A stretch of 64,000 nucleotides of DNA, taken from assembly GCF_023156195.1 (NCBI RefSeq), contig NZ_JAKUKA010000001.1:4650001-4714000 (forward strand), in the 5' to 3' direction. Position 1 is the stretch's first letter. Every line of letters begins with the position of its first letter. A program made the position numbers and the translations under genes. The notes under the pieces are model-generated. The model ran no database searches and was not told the DNA's origin. It was given only the letters and a program-made list of their open reading frames with translations. This stretch comes from Chitinophaga sedimenti (GTDB taxonomy: Bacteria > Bacteroidota > Bacteroidia > Chitinophagales > Chitinophagaceae). Shown here one piece after another: positions 20,809 through 31,891 of the stretch.

Positions 20809-22495
20809 TTACTTAGCGTAATTGGTAAACTCATGCGCCATGATGCCCGCATTCGTGAGCAGCGTGTATATCTGCATCCTTTCACCATTTTCGGTGAAAC
20901 CGATGGCCACATCGCCCGTACCGTTGGTATTGGTATCACCTTTCAGTTCATCCGGAGAAACATACACATTAAAGGAAGGATATACAGGGCTGGTATACAC
21001 CGTGCTGATGAGCGAAGTATTGGTCACATCAAACAGACTTAACCTGGCCGCGCTGTTGCCGGAAGCACTGGTGTACTTCAGGATCGCGAGGTAATTGGCG
21101 TTGTTGAAGGTGGTATAGTTCGTCGGCATGTGATAAGTACCGTAAATCTGGTTATCGGCCGCAAAGCCCATCAACCTGGTTTGAGTAGCGCCGTTTACAT
21201 ACCCCACTTCAAACTGGTAGTTGATGAAGTAATTCGCATTCGCCGCCGTAGATACCGGCTGCGCTTCTGCATAAAAACCTAAGTGCGCCGCACCGGTAAT
21301 CGATTGGTAGGTGAGGATTTCCGGGTTGGGGTTCGTGAGTACGCCGCCGGCAATTCTCCAGCGGAGAATGGTGGTGCTTTGTCCCACGGTAGCCATGATC
21401 ACCGCATCACCATTGAGATCGCCGTACACGTTCACCCTGCGGCCAACGCCACCGTCCAATGTAGTATTAGCCGGGTTGTTGTTAGTCCACTCCAGCAATT
21501 TCACCGGCGTAGCGTCCATCGGGCTATTGTATTTATACATGATGAACTTCGCGTTTTTCGGCGCCCACGAGGTGGCCAGGATTTTCCCTTTACTATCTTC
21601 CGCAATCTGGAACGATATCTGTGCCCCGAACGGATAATACATATCCCGGAGATAAGCGCCGGTGAAGCGGTTGTATACCCTGTAGTTGGAGCCGCTCGAC
21701 AGCCTGCGGCACAATACCAGGTAGTCGCCGCTCACAGCCAGCGCCACATCGTTATTGGTTACAAAGCCCAGGTCAGCTGCTGTTTTAGAGAACAGCTTGC
21801 GGGTAATACCCACGCCGTACGGCTGTTTCACAGGCTCCTGTGCTTTGAAGTTGTAGTTTTTGCCACGCCGTCTACACCGGTAATGGTGAAGGTTTTAGCG
21901 CCGGTCGTCAGGTTGAATGCGGCATTCTGCGCTACCGAACCACTGGAGTGCGGATTAATTTCGTAGCTGAGCGTGGCGTTGCTCACGTCTACACCCGGTA
22001 CCACGTAAAAATTACGTCATTGTTCGGCTGGATCACTCCTTCGAGCTGTTGCGCAGCGCCATCCACCGTGAAGGTGAGTACCGCTTTGCGCAGGGTGTTG
22101 TCGCCTACTTTCTTACCTACTACCACGTACTTTTTCTGGATGCCTGTACCCGATGTGATCACCATATCAAAAGGCGTCGTCAGGTCCATTACCGTGCCCA
22201 GTGAGGGCTTCAGGTGGGCATCGGTGGGAACGGTTCCGCGCAGGATGATCTGTTTCAGATCGGTTTCCTGGTCGGAATCCACCGGATAGAAATAAGGGAT
22301 ATCAAAATAAATCGTGTCTTTCGCCGCGCTGTAGCGGGCTTCGAACAGGCGTTCGCGCCCCTGCGATACTTTGGTACCGTAGATGTCCGACAACTCGTTG
22401 GCGTTCTTCGGCGTTACTGCGTCGGGCTTGGCACAGCCGCTGAACATAGCGCCTGCACAAGTAGTGAGTATGATGGTAGATAGAATGTTCCTCAT
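20809..22495 (-). CDS. SusCD-associated lipoprotein, DUF5018-like N-domain and DUF4623-like C-domain
   Basis: After a lipoprotein signal (TCAGAMFSGC) comes a pair of short Ig-like repeats (residues about 25-210), then a beta-rich domain of about 340 residues (FVTNNDVALAVSGDYLVLCRR ... MAHEFTNYAK) of the type found in Bacteroides SusCD loci. Two one-base gaps split it: the A-run at 22007-22011 and the T-run at 21857-21861 each need one base. With both repaired the protein is about 562 residues. It is probably a surface glycan-binding protein, by analogy with SusE/F position. The domain names rest on remembered family features and should be confirmed by profile search. Confidence 0.65.
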
Positions 22496-22505
22496 GATTG
22501 ATGTT

Positions 22506-24211
22506 TTACCAGGGTTTGATTTGTGATAAACCAATATTGGCCTGCAGTTCGGAGGTAATGATGGGCATGTAGTACAGCGCTTTGGTAAACTGCCTGTTCG
22601 TATCGTCCGCATCCACCACTTCATATTTAAAGGTGCCACCGTTCGGCGTTACCTTATGTCCGTGGAATTTCACCCCGTTCAGCACTATATGCGCTTTGCG
22701 CCAGCGGCGGAGGTCCCAGTAACGGTGCCCTTCGAACGCCAGTTCCACGATACGCTCATGTTCAATAGCTAACATCATTTGTTCTACCGTTACCGCATTG
22801 GTCACCGGCAGGTTTACACGATCACGCACGGCCTTCAGCGAAGTGCGCGCGCCTTCCAGGTTGTTGGTTTTTGCTTTTGCTTCCGCGTTAATGAGCAGTA
22901 CTTCCGCATAACGCATCTCGCTCCAGCTCTGTGTACTTTTCAACTGGGGGAAATTGGTTGCCGTCGGGTTCAGCATTTTACGGGCGTAGTAACCGGTAAC
23001 GGTGGTTTTAGGATCCGTGGTAGAACCATATTGCACCCAGCCTTCTACAGAACCCGGTGTAGTGTTGATGGTGCGGCTTTTCCAGGCAGCACCGTTGTAC
23101 AGGATCGACGCGTAGAAGCGCGGCTCGCGTCCAACATAAGGTGTGGCAGCCTGCGTGGCGTTACCCCAGCTGAACTCATCGCCATTCGCCATTTCAAATT
23201 CATCTACCAGTTCCGCGGTAGGCACACCGTAAACCAGGCAGGCATCGGGATAATCACCCTTTGGCGCGAAACCCAGATCGTACGCATGCGTCATGGTTGG
23301 CGCTACATAATCCAGCTTGAACAATGCTTCCTTCGTGGTCTTATTAGTAAACGCGTCGGCGAAGTTGTTCTCAAGTTTATAGTAACCCTCATTCGCCAGT
23401 TGAATCACCGAGTCCGATGCCTCCGCCGCATTCTTATAATAAAGCTGTGCATTAGCGTTATTGATGCCGGTTAACGGATCGTCGTTGAATTGTTTCTTAT
23501 CATAGTCTGCGATGGACGCTGCGTACAGCCAGGTGCGCGCCAGCATGCCGAACGCGGCTCCTTTTGTAGCACGGCCGGTACCGGTGCTGGGCCATTCTTT
23601 AGGCAGGTTGGCCGCCGCAAAAGCAAAGTCATTTGCAATAAACTTGTAGCAATCTTCTTCCGATGCACGCTCGTGTTTATACTCGCTGTACTGGTTAATA
23701 TTATCCAGCAGGATTACACTGCCATGCAGTTTTACCAGCCAGAAGTACACATAACCGCGGATAAAGCGGGCTTCAGCCTCATACCGTTTTTTAGACAGCT
23801 CGTCCACTTTCGCGTAGTTGGCCAGGCCGTTCAAAAATTCATTGATCCTGCGGATGCGCGTGTAACCGGTGCCCCAATAGTTTAGGTGGGGACTAGCGGC
23901 GTTTACGCGGGTGGCATCGAGCGCCAATAGGTTGATGGTACCGTTACCGGCCACCATCGACGTGTATTTCAACAAATCGGTTAAACCATCGGTGTTACCG
24001 CTATAACCAATCGGGAATTCGCCGAAGGCAAAGGTCTTGAACTCGCTGTACATACCCACGATGTACAGTTCCATGTTTGCGGGATTCGCAAAGACGGTGG
24101 CTTCGGTGTAACGGTCGGGCGGCGTAATATCTATACTACAGCTGCTCAGGCCCGTCATAGCACCTGCGAGGAGGCAGGCATTTTTATGTTGATGAGTTTA
24201 TTGATCTTCAT
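22506..24211 (-). CDS. SusD/RagB-family outer-membrane lipoprotein
   Basis: This surface glycan-binding partner of the upstream SusC is typical for a SusD at about 568 residues, with TPR-like helices and the C-terminal EHERIVELAFEGHRYWDLRRW motif. The start is ATG 24211: the T-run at 24181-24185 needs one more base. This gives the signal MKINKLINIKNACLLAGA and lipobox GLSSC, whereas the uncorrected frame would begin inside the signal at 24158. It lies 11 bases after susC. Confidence 0.93.
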
Positions 24212-24222
24212 GAAGCTCTTTT

Positions 24223-27200
24223 TTAGAAGGTTACGTTAACACCAACGGAATACATGCGCTGCTGCGGATAGAAACCATTGTTTACGTTCGGCATCTCGGG
24301 ATCGAGGTATTTCAGTTTGTCCCAGGTTACCAGGTTAAAGCCGGATACATAAGCGCGGATCGATTCGATCTTCGCTGCTTTCAGCAGGTTTTTCGGCACG
24401 GTGTAACCCAGCTGGGCGGATTTGATACGCAGGTAAGACCCGTCGCGGATCCAGCCGGAGTTAATATGTGCGTTGTGCGCAGACTGAGAAGATTTGTAAG
24501 CGGTTAAGCGTGGCAGGGTAGCATTTGGATTGTCCGGAGTCCAGGCATTTTCTACCAGGAAGTAAGGCGCATTACCATAACCATAAAAAGCTTTGGTGAA
24601 CGGCGTATTATCATCCACACCGGAAGTTCCGCTGGAACCTTCATAAGTACCCGCCAGTGATACATCGCACAGCGCGGCGCCCTGGAACAGCGTATTAAAA
24701 TCAAACTGACCGTAGCCCAGGCTGATGTTTAAACCGTACATCAGTTCAGGCATGTTGCTGCGACCGATCACGGTGAAATCATCTGTACGGGTAATGCGTC
24801 CGTCGCCGTTCAGGTCGCGGTAACGCCAGAAGCCCGGCGCTACGATGCCGCTTGGAGATGGTGCATCATAGGCTTCTTCCCAGCTCTGGTACATCCCATC
24901 GGCAATGAAACCGTATTTAGTACCAATCGGGCGGCCGATCAAACTAAGACCAGCAGCAGCGCCCGCATTCTGTGCACGACGCAGTACTTTGTTGCGCGCC
25001 CAGTTGAAGTTACCGGTTACGCTGTAGTTGAATTTGCCGATGTTATTATTATGGCGAATCTGCAGGTCAATACCACGGTTATCCATTTTACCATAGTTCA
25101 CGCTGGAAGGCGCATAACCACCAGGGAGGCAGGTACCTGCGAACCGGGATTGTCCAGATATCCGTTGTTAACTTATAGAAGTATTCAAAATCAAAACCCA
25201 GTTTGCCTTTGTAGAAGATCGTTTCGAAACCGGCGCTGTAAGAAGTAGCTGTTTCCCAATGCACATCAACGTTCGGGGGATTGTTGGTATACAAAGCCTG
25301 AACCGGCTTGCCACCAATCACCATAACGGGATCGGAAGTCAGCTGGTAAGTCTGCATGTATGCAAACGCACCGTTGCCACGATCATTACCGAGGCGACCC
25401 ACAGAACCTTTCAGCTTAACAAAATCTATCTCAGGAATATTACTGAGGAAGTCTTCTTTGCTCAAAACCCAGCCCAAACCCACTGCCGGGAAAGCCGCCC
25501 AGCGGTTTTGTTTCGCGAAGTTGACGGACGCGTCCCAACGGTTCGCTACTTCCAATAAATACTTCTCTTTGTAGTTGTAGTTCAAACGAGCCACAAGGCC
25601 CGCGCGGGAGTTACTGATGCTGCTGCTGCCGGTGGGAGAAATAAAATCTTCGGTGGCAGAGCTGCCGTAGTCAATCTCTTTAATATCCGTAAGACGGAAA
25701 TTGGCGGCGCCCGTCGAAAACACGCTGGTACCCGCCTGTGACCATTCATATAGCACGAGGCCCGTTACACTATGATCACCAAAACTATTGCTGTAGTTGA
25801 TACTTGGCTGGAATGTTTTACGGTAGTTCTGCGCATAAGACTGGCGCAGGGTATTACGCGTAACACCCGGTTGCGTGGTAATCACTTCCCAGTTGCCAGT
25901 CACCTGGTCGCGGTTGCGGCCGCGCATTTCATAGGGGTGAGCCAGCCTTTGTTTTCGGTGGATGTTTTATCATATGCAGTTACCAATTTCACTTCCAGTC
26001 CTTTTACATAAGGTATTTTTAACCCGATGTTCATCTGGCCGTTAAACACGTTAGACTCCGAATTCTGGAAACCAGATCTTTCTACAGAAGCGATGGGGTT
26101 AATCCAGCCGGCATTTGAATAATAAGAAACAGGATAACCGTCAGGCGAGTACATAGGCATGTTAGGCAACATGCGTACGGCCTGGTAGAACGGGTTCATG
26201 TAAGCGGTATTGTCCGGCGAAATACCCGGTGTACGGCCCTGTTGCTGACGGGCAGCGATGTTCATGCCCACGGTGAGTAATTCGCTCAGTTCCGCCTGCA
26301 CGTTGGCGCGCACGTTGTAACGTTTGAAGCCGGTGTTTTTCACAACGCCGTCCTGGCTCAGCATACCGGCCGTAGTGAAGTATTTCACCTTGTCGGTACC
26401 GCCACGCACTTCCACGTTGTGTTGTTGCGAATAAGCTTTATTGTCGAGCAGGAGACCCAGCCAATCGGTATTACCGAGCATCGGGTTGGTGTTGGTGCCG
26501 TTACGTACCGCATCGATCTGTTCCTGTGTATAAGTATAAGGAGTAGGACCTGCGCCGGTGTGCTCGCGGTAGTCGTTATCCATGTCGGTGCCTTTATTAT
26601 ACCATTGCATATAATCGGGACCATCGAGGAATTTCGGGAAACGCGTGTTTTCATTGCGGGTTACCGCTCCATTATAACTTACCACGGCGCGTTGGTTCTT
26701 TCCTTTTTAGTAGTGATGAGGATGATACCATTTGCCGCCTGCAAACCATATACTGCTGTCGACACCGCATCTTTCAGAATGGTGATCGATTCAATTTCAT
26801 TCGGATCGAGGTTGCTGAAGGAGGGGCGTTGCACATCATCAATAATGATCATGGGCGCAGCGCCGCCGCTGTAAGTGCCTGTACCGCGAATGCGCAGGGT
26901 AGCATCGTCGGCCCCGGGGCGTCCGCTTTGCTGCAGCGTGGTGAGGCCGGGCAGGCGGCCTGCCAGCATGTTGGTTACGTTCATGGCGGGCATTTGTTTC
27001 AGCTGTTCGCCATTGATCTGCGATACAGAGCCCACCACCGTAGAGCGGCGTTGCTGGCCGTAACCCATAATTACTACCTCGCCGAGGCCGGTGCTGCTTT
27101 CGGCCAGCACCACTTTAATTTCTTTGTTAGTAGGGACAGTTAAAGTAGACGTGGTGTAACCGGTCATACTAACAGTAATGGTTACGTTGGCGCCGCTGGC

Positions 27201-27412
27201 CTTCACCTGGAAGGCGCCCGTAACATCGGCAGCGAGTACCGCTTTGGGGTCCTTCACCGGATAGTAGCGCCGGGCAAAGCTTCGCCTTTGGCGTCTTTCA
27301 CGGTGCCTTTCACCGTGATCGTCTGCGCCGATAGTACCCCAAGCTGCAGTATCCCCAGTAATAGGAGCAATAACCTGCGCAGGGTTTTTAAAGAACGTGT
27401 TGACTGATTCAT
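24223..27412 (-). CDS. SusC/RagA-family TonB-dependent outer-membrane transporter
   Basis: This transporter of about 1060 residues starts at 27412 with a signal peptide ending VLSAQ. A carboxypeptidase-regulatory-like domain (ITVKGTVKDAKGEALPGATI), the plug (VVIMGYGQQRRSTVVGSVS; LRIRGTGTYSGGAAPMIIIDD) and a beta-barrel ending in VGVNVTF follow. Four one-base breaks are visible: about 27262 (CC to CCC), 26700 (CC to CCC), 25934-25937 (GGGG to GGGGG) and 25121-25126 (CCAGGG, one G too many). No STN domain precedes the plug, so it is not of the FecR/ECF-signalling kind. Confidence 0.92.
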
Positions 27413-27995
27413 AATAGAACTTGATGTTTATAAAATTTCGGTTGATCTTATCTGTGTTTTCATAACGGAACAGCAATAGCCATATTACCGGCAGGCTGCT
27501 TACCGGAATTTTCTGCTGCTTTGTGACTAAATGACCTCACGGCCCGTGTTGATTTTAAAATGTGTGCAGCACTGTGGTTGATGCAGTATTGCGACCCTCT
27601 AACTGGAATAATTTCATAACGGTTTCTGGTATTCATACAGGCTTTACTTACACACTTGCGGTTATAGGTATAATTAATATATAGTTACCCGCGCCAATCA
27701 GCCTACTTATTTATTTATTTTAAAAACTTAGGCTAATATCATAAAATTATTTTGTTATCCCAACGCTTTTTAAAAAAATTATTTAACAAGATAGCAGGAA
27801 TGACACTTTATTCGAGAAAAGGATGATATGGGGTAAATTAATACTACAGCGCTTTGATGCGCCTTTATGCCGATATGATGCAGACTCGACGGCCAAATCA
27901 GCCGATAAATGCAAGAACGTGCGGTAATTTCATGCAAAAACTTGCAAATACCGGAAAGTTCATCTAAATTAGGAAGGTCAACCAAACCTCACGTC
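27413..27995. other. Divergent intergenic region (583 bp) between SusC and GHL10 genes
   Basis: This is an AT-rich region, especially 27690-27790, that must carry promoters for both the minus-strand SusCD series and the plus-strand GHL10 gene. I found no consensus TAnnTTTG box at the expected distance on either side, no strong hairpin and no convincing ORF. Confidence 0.4.
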
Positions 27996-30619
27996 ATGAT
28001 ACGAACTTTACCCCTTCTGCTGCTTTGCAGCGTCCTTTCTCATTTTAGTATCGCCCAAACGGCCCCTAAACGCGAACTACGCGGCGCATGGATTGCCACG
28101 TACGCCAACATCGACTGGCCCAATAGAACGCAAACGCCTGCCCAGCAACGCGCTGCGTTTCTCAGCATCGTTGATCACCACAAGGCAACGGGCATTACGT
28201 CTTTATTTATACAGGTACGCAGCCAATGTGACGCACTTTACCCCAGCGCGATTGATCCCTGGAGCGCGGACCTCACGGGCACACAGGGTGTTGGGCCATC
28301 TACCCCCTGGGACCCCATGCAGTTCATGATCGAAGAATGTCACAAACGGGGCATTGAGTTTCATGCATGGATCAATCCGTACCGCGCGGTGGCCAACAGC
28401 AATAACCTCGCTTCATTTGCGGCCAGCCATGTAGCAAAGCAGCACCCTGACTGGCTGCTGAGCCAGGGCACTTTACGGGTACTGACCCTGGTATACCACA
28501 GGTGCGTGATTATATTACAAGCGTGATTACCGATATCGTGAACCGTTATGACGTGGATGGTATTCACTTCGACGATTACTTTTATCCGCCGGCAGCTGCA
28601 GCGGGCGTTACTCCTTACAACGACGACAGCACCTACAACGCCGATCCACGTGGCATCACTGTACGCGGCGACTGGCGCAGGGATAATGTGAACCTGCTCA
28701 TCAGCCGGTTGTACGACACGATCAAAGTATTAAAACCCTGGGTGAAGTTTGGCGTGTCGCCTTCCGGTATTTACCGCAACAGCACTAACCCCGACATCGG
28801 TACTGCCACCAGCGGCCTCGAACATTACACCACCTTGTATGCCGACACCAAACGCTGGTTACAGGAAGGCTGGGTGGATTATATTATGCCGCAGGTGTAC
28901 TGGTACATGGGACAACCCGGCGCCAATTACAGCGTGATCGTCCCCTGGTGGAACAATAATGCCAACAACCGCCACATTTATATTGGTCTGGCCGGTTACA
29001 AAGTGAATGACCCTGCACAGGGCGTTAACTGGGCTAACCCTTCGCAGATACCGAACGAGGTGCGTTATAACCGGAGTTTTGCGAACGTGTATGGACAGGC
29101 GGTATACAATACTTCCAGCATGCGCGTAACAACCAAACTAGGTTTCCGCGATTCGCTCCGGCTTGATTTTTACAGCCGTCCTGCATTGCAACCTTCCATG
29201 CCCTGGCGCGACAGCATAGCGCCCGATGCGCCGGCGAATTTTTATGCAGCTGTGTCCAGCGCCGATTCGATCACCCTTACCTGGGAAAAGCCCGTATTCA
29301 ATGGCAATGAAAGCGACAGGGCACGCCAGTTCGCGATTTACCGCAGCACTTCACCGTTTATTAATATTGACAGTGTAAGCAACCTGTTGGCGATAACAAA
29401 TACCGATACCACGCTTTTTATTGATAAAAATATTCTACCCAACACGGCTTACTATTATCTCGTTACCTCGCTCGATCGATACCATAACGAAAGCGTGATA
29501 TCGAATACCAGTACAAACGTGGTACCGGAGATTATTTGTCCGGGTAACCAGGAATTACCAATGAACGCGAACTGCTCGGCTACCATGCCGGACTATACCG
29601 GCCTTGCGCTGGTGAACGACACGACAGGCATCAGCATTTCGCAGACGCCTGCCGCGGGTGCGCCGGTGGCGGGCAGTGCGCTCGTTACGCTCGTGGCAAC
29701 CAATGCGGGCGGCAAGTCGGACACCTGTTACTTTAGCGTAACTACTGTGGATACGACTGCTCCTTTACTTACCGGCGCCATCGCGAATGGCGGCAGCGCT
29801 ACGGAGAGTGGTTGCTCGTTTACCGCAGGCACACAATACGACCTAACGGTGATCGACTGTTCGCCGGTGACTTACAGTTACACGCTCACGTATAATGGCG
29901 CCACCAGTGCTGTCGTGAATGCCAGCAGTCTGCAGGGTGTTACCTTTGCACAGGGCACTACTACCGTGAACTGGACCGTAACGGATGCCGGCGGCAATGT
30001 ATCGCAGTACACCAACAGCATCGTGGTAGCTGACCAAACGGCACCGGTCATCAGCCAGGTAATTGCAACACCGCCGGTACTCGTACTCCCGAATAACCAG
30101 CTGCGCAACGTTACGCTGTACTACACCGCCAGCGATAACTGCGGACCGGTAAACACCAGCATAAGCGTTACCTGCAACGATCCGAACGCAGGCAACGATT
30201 GGGAAATTACAGACAGCCACCACCTGAAACTAAGAGCGGTACGCAGCAAAACCGGTCAGTATCGCGTGTACACGATCACTGTTACGGCCACGGATGCAGC
30301 AGGCAATGTGAGTACACAACAGGTACAGGTTTGCGTGGTACAGTTCCTTTATGGCTTCGGCGAAGTTGCGCCGAACCAGCTGGATGTAAGTGTTAAACCC
30401 AATCCAAGCCCGAACCAGTTTATCCTTACGCTGAAGAGCAAAGTGGCCGCGCCGCTGAATCTCCGCGTGATCGATATCAACGGCAGAATTATTGAAAACC
30501 GCAATAACGTAGCTGCTAACAGCACGATCACGATCGGCTCTAACTATGCGCCAGGCATTTACTTCGCAGAAGTAACGCAGGGCACGTCCAGGCAGGTGCT
30601 GACGCTGATAAAACTGTAA
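27996..30619 (+). CDS. Secreted GHL10-family hydrolase with FN3/HYR-like modules and T9SS tail
   Basis: This large exported enzyme of about 874 residues has a signal peptide (IRTLPLLLLCSVLSHFSIAQ). The GHL10 barrel begins with ELRGAWIATYANIDWP and contains FHAWINPYR and DVDGIHFDDYFYP. An FN3-like module (APANFYAAVSSADSITLTWEKP), HYR-like repeats (IICPGNQELPMNANCSA; DTTAPLL) and a T9SS type A sorting tail (VKPNPSPNQFILTL...GIYFAEV) follow. The frame breaks at about 28485, where CTGACCC should be CTGAACCC, giving VLNPGIPQVRDY. Start 27996 is chosen for the signal peptide. It is divergent from SusC and forms a second GHL10 activity in the locus. Confidence 0.88.
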
Positions 30620-30661
30620 GCAGGTAAATTTTGATTTTTTTCTTCTTGCTTAATTATGCAC

Positions 30662-30690
30662 GGGCTGGTCCATTCGGACCGGCCCTTTTT
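30662..30690 (+). terminator. Terminator after the T9SS GHL10 gene
   Basis: GGGCTGGTCC / GGACCGGCCC (10 bp, one G-T, loop ATTC) is followed by five T. It separates the hydrolase from the RNA island that follows. Confidence 0.9.
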
Positions 30691-30752
30691 ATAGGTAAAC
30701 ACTCAAGAAAACAACGAGCAGTCTCCAAGTGCAGGACAAGCGTTAGATAAAG

Positions 30753-30831
30753 TCAAGATAATACCAGTATAAAGGCACTTAATACGGACTTAACGTGGAC
30801 ATGAGGTGGACTTAATGCGATATTATCTTGA
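30753..30831. repeat. Four 11-bp tandem repeats enclosed by an 11-bp perfect inverted repeat
   Basis: Units ACTTAATACGG, ACTTAACGTGG, ACATGAGGTGG and ACTTAATGCGA run from 30777 to 30820 with an exact 11-base period. They are bracketed by TCAAGATAATA (30753-30763) and its exact reverse complement TATTATCTTGA (30821-30831). The whole unit is 79 bases long and lies in the gene-free 480 bases before the island promoter. It resembles a small mobile or structural element rather than a gene. Confidence 0.7.
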
Positions 30832-31104
30832 TAGACAATGCGTTACTTTTGTAGCACATAATCATTCTAACTGATTACCAGAGTGTTACAGGCCATTTGT
30901 AGGACATAATCACCATTTTAACTGATGCTATTTAAACTGTAGTTACAGTGAGTAACACAACGGCGGCTTAGGAAGAATTTGCAGCTGGTAACAAATTTTT
31001 TTTCAGTGTTGATAATTGATTTCATCTGTTTGAAAAAGATGCAGTTAGCATGACTTACTAACGGGAACAAATACACGCTTTACAAACTATTTTATAAAAA
31101 ATAT

Positions 31105-31135
31105 TTTGCGGATTAAAAAATCCGCTACACCTTTG
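31105..31135 (+). promoter_or_regulatory. Candidate promoter of the RNA island with a dyad in its spacer
   Basis: TTTG at 31105-31108 and CACCTTTG at 31128-31135 are separated by 19 bases and match the Bacteroidetes -33/-7 consensus with one mismatch (C for the first T of TAnnTTTG). The spacer contains a perfect inverted repeat, GCGGAT at 31108-31113 and ATCCGC at 31120-31125, placed where a repressor could block polymerase. Transcription should start near 31142. Confidence 0.5.
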
Positions 31136-31141
31136 CAATGT

Positions 31142-31309
31142 TAAAATTATCATAAAATGATGTCACCAATTTATAATCAAATAGCAAAACATAGCAGCGA
31201 GGGCCTGAGAGGCTTCGTTGACCGCAGGGCGGGTTATGTCATGGAATAAGTTGGAAGACTGATTCAATATAACTGAAGCCCTGCAAGAGATTGCGGGGCT
31301 TTTCTTTTT
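31142..31309 (+). ncRNA. Leader RNA ending in a terminator/attenuator hairpin
   Basis: From the predicted start the sequence has no ORF. It ends in AGCCCTGCAA / TTGCGGGGCT (31277-31300, loop GAGA, one G-T) followed by a T-rich tract. This would release an RNA of about 165 bases or attenuate the small gene that begins 18 bases later. I do not recognise it as a known riboswitch or small RNA family. Confidence 0.4.
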
Positions 31310-31327
31310 GCATAAAACTTTAAAAAC

Positions 31328-31483
31328 ATGATGCGCAGACAACTCAGCATGTACATATGGTTTAACATCGACGGCGGCAAACGACAGTTTGGCAAGGGCA
31401 ACCTGTGCGCGCATTCGATTACCCCTATAGGCATTTTGTTAGCTGAAGCAACACATATACGACCTTTTTATAACCGCACGTAA
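31328..31483 (+). CDS. Small ORF, 51 residues, unknown function
   Basis: ATG 31328 (or 31331) to TAA 31481 encodes a 51-residue peptide beginning MMRRQLSMYIWFNIDGG and ending HIRPFYNRT. It lies neatly between two hairpin-T tracts, 18 bases after the first and 24 bases before the second, with an A-rich stretch just upstream as is common before Bacteroidetes starts. There is no signal peptide or clear TM helix; a mildly hydrophobic centre (ITPIGILLAEA) is present. I recognise no family. It could be a regulatory leader peptide or only chance. Confidence 0.35.
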   Translation: MMRRQLSMYIWFNIDGGKRQFGKGNLCAHSITPIGILLAEATHIRPFYNRT

Positions 31484-31507
31484 GTGATTACTGTGCAGGA
31501 TAAGAAA

Positions 31508-31537
31508 CCGGTCGTACGAAATGCGACCGGGTTTTTT
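31508..31537 (+). terminator. Hairpin and T-run before the tRNA-like array
   Basis: CCGGTCG / CGACCGG (7 bp, 9-base loop) is followed by GTTTTTT. It ends 23 bases before the first tRNA. If it works as a terminator, the array needs its own promoter in a very short space, and none is obvious. Confidence 0.75.
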
Positions 31538-31559
31538 ATTTGTTCCATTGTATACCCAG

Positions 31560-31632
31560 TGGCCCATGGCTTAACGGTTAAAGCGGCTGCCTGATACGCA
31601 GCAGATTGTAGGTTCGAATCCTACTGGGCCAA
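31560..31632 (+). tRNA. tRNA-Ile(GAT), canonical fold
   Basis: At 73 bases it has all stems perfect: acceptor TGGCCCA/TGGGCCA, D stem GCTT/AAGC with loop AACGGTTA, anticodon stem GCTGC/GCAGC with loop CTGATAC, and T stem GTAGG/CCTAC with TTCGAAT. The discriminator is A and CCA is not encoded. The body, especially the T1-A72 pair and the TGGCTTAACGGTTAA part, looks more like a Gln tRNA carrying an Ile anticodon. Loop position 38 is C instead of A. Confidence 0.8.
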
Positions 31633-31661
31633 CATCTAGCCCCAAAAGAACGCCAGATTTT

Positions 31662-31734
31662 CGGTTTGTAGCTCAACTGGCAAAGCTCCTGTCTCTTAAA
31701 CAGGAAGTTGCAGGTTCAAATCCTGCCAGACCGA
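31662..31734 (+). tRNA. tRNA-Lys(CTT)-like
   Basis: At 73 bases it has acceptor CGGTTTG/CAGACCG (one G-T), anticodon stem CCTGT/ACAGG with loop CTCTTAA and T stem GCAGG/CCTGC with TTCAAAT. The D stem has one mismatch (C-A) at its inner pair. CCA is not encoded. The anticodon arm is nearly identical to that of the Lys(TTT) gene at 31807, differing in the wobble base. Confidence 0.75.
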
Positions 31735-31747
31735 CCGATGCACACGC

Positions 31748-31801
31748 ATGGTCCGATGCGCGCTCATCCGCGCAGCGCCGATTCATCCCCGGCAGGACCA
31801 T
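31748..31801 (+). ncRNA. Mini tRNA-like element lacking a D arm, loop with CAT
   Basis: Three nested helices form a tRNA shape without a D arm in 54 bases. The acceptor is ATGGTCC/GGACCAT (7 bp). The anticodon-like arm is TGCGCG/CGCGCA (6 bp) with loop CTCATC. The T-like arm is GCCG/CGGC with a 9-base loop starting ATTCATC. The acceptor sequence equals that of the tRNA at 31892. It may be a collapsed tRNA-Met/Ile2(CAT) or a structured RNA of its own. Confidence 0.5.
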
Positions 31802-31806
31802 CGCTT

Positions 31807-31878
31807 CAACCTGTAGCTCAATGGTGGAGCTCCTGTCTTTTAAACAGAGGGCTGTTGGTTCGAGTCCAGCCAGGTTGA
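31807..31878 (+). tRNA. tRNA-Lys(TTT)-like
   Basis: At 72 bases it has a perfect acceptor CAACCTG/CAGGTTG, D stem GCTC/GAGC with a short 7-base loop, and anticodon loop CTTTTAA. The anticodon stem CCTGT/ACAGA has its outer pair mismatched (C-A). The T stem is GTTGG/CCAGC with one G-T. There is no encoded CCA; the discriminator is A. Confidence 0.75.
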
Positions 31879-31891
31879 CGTTTGACTCCGA

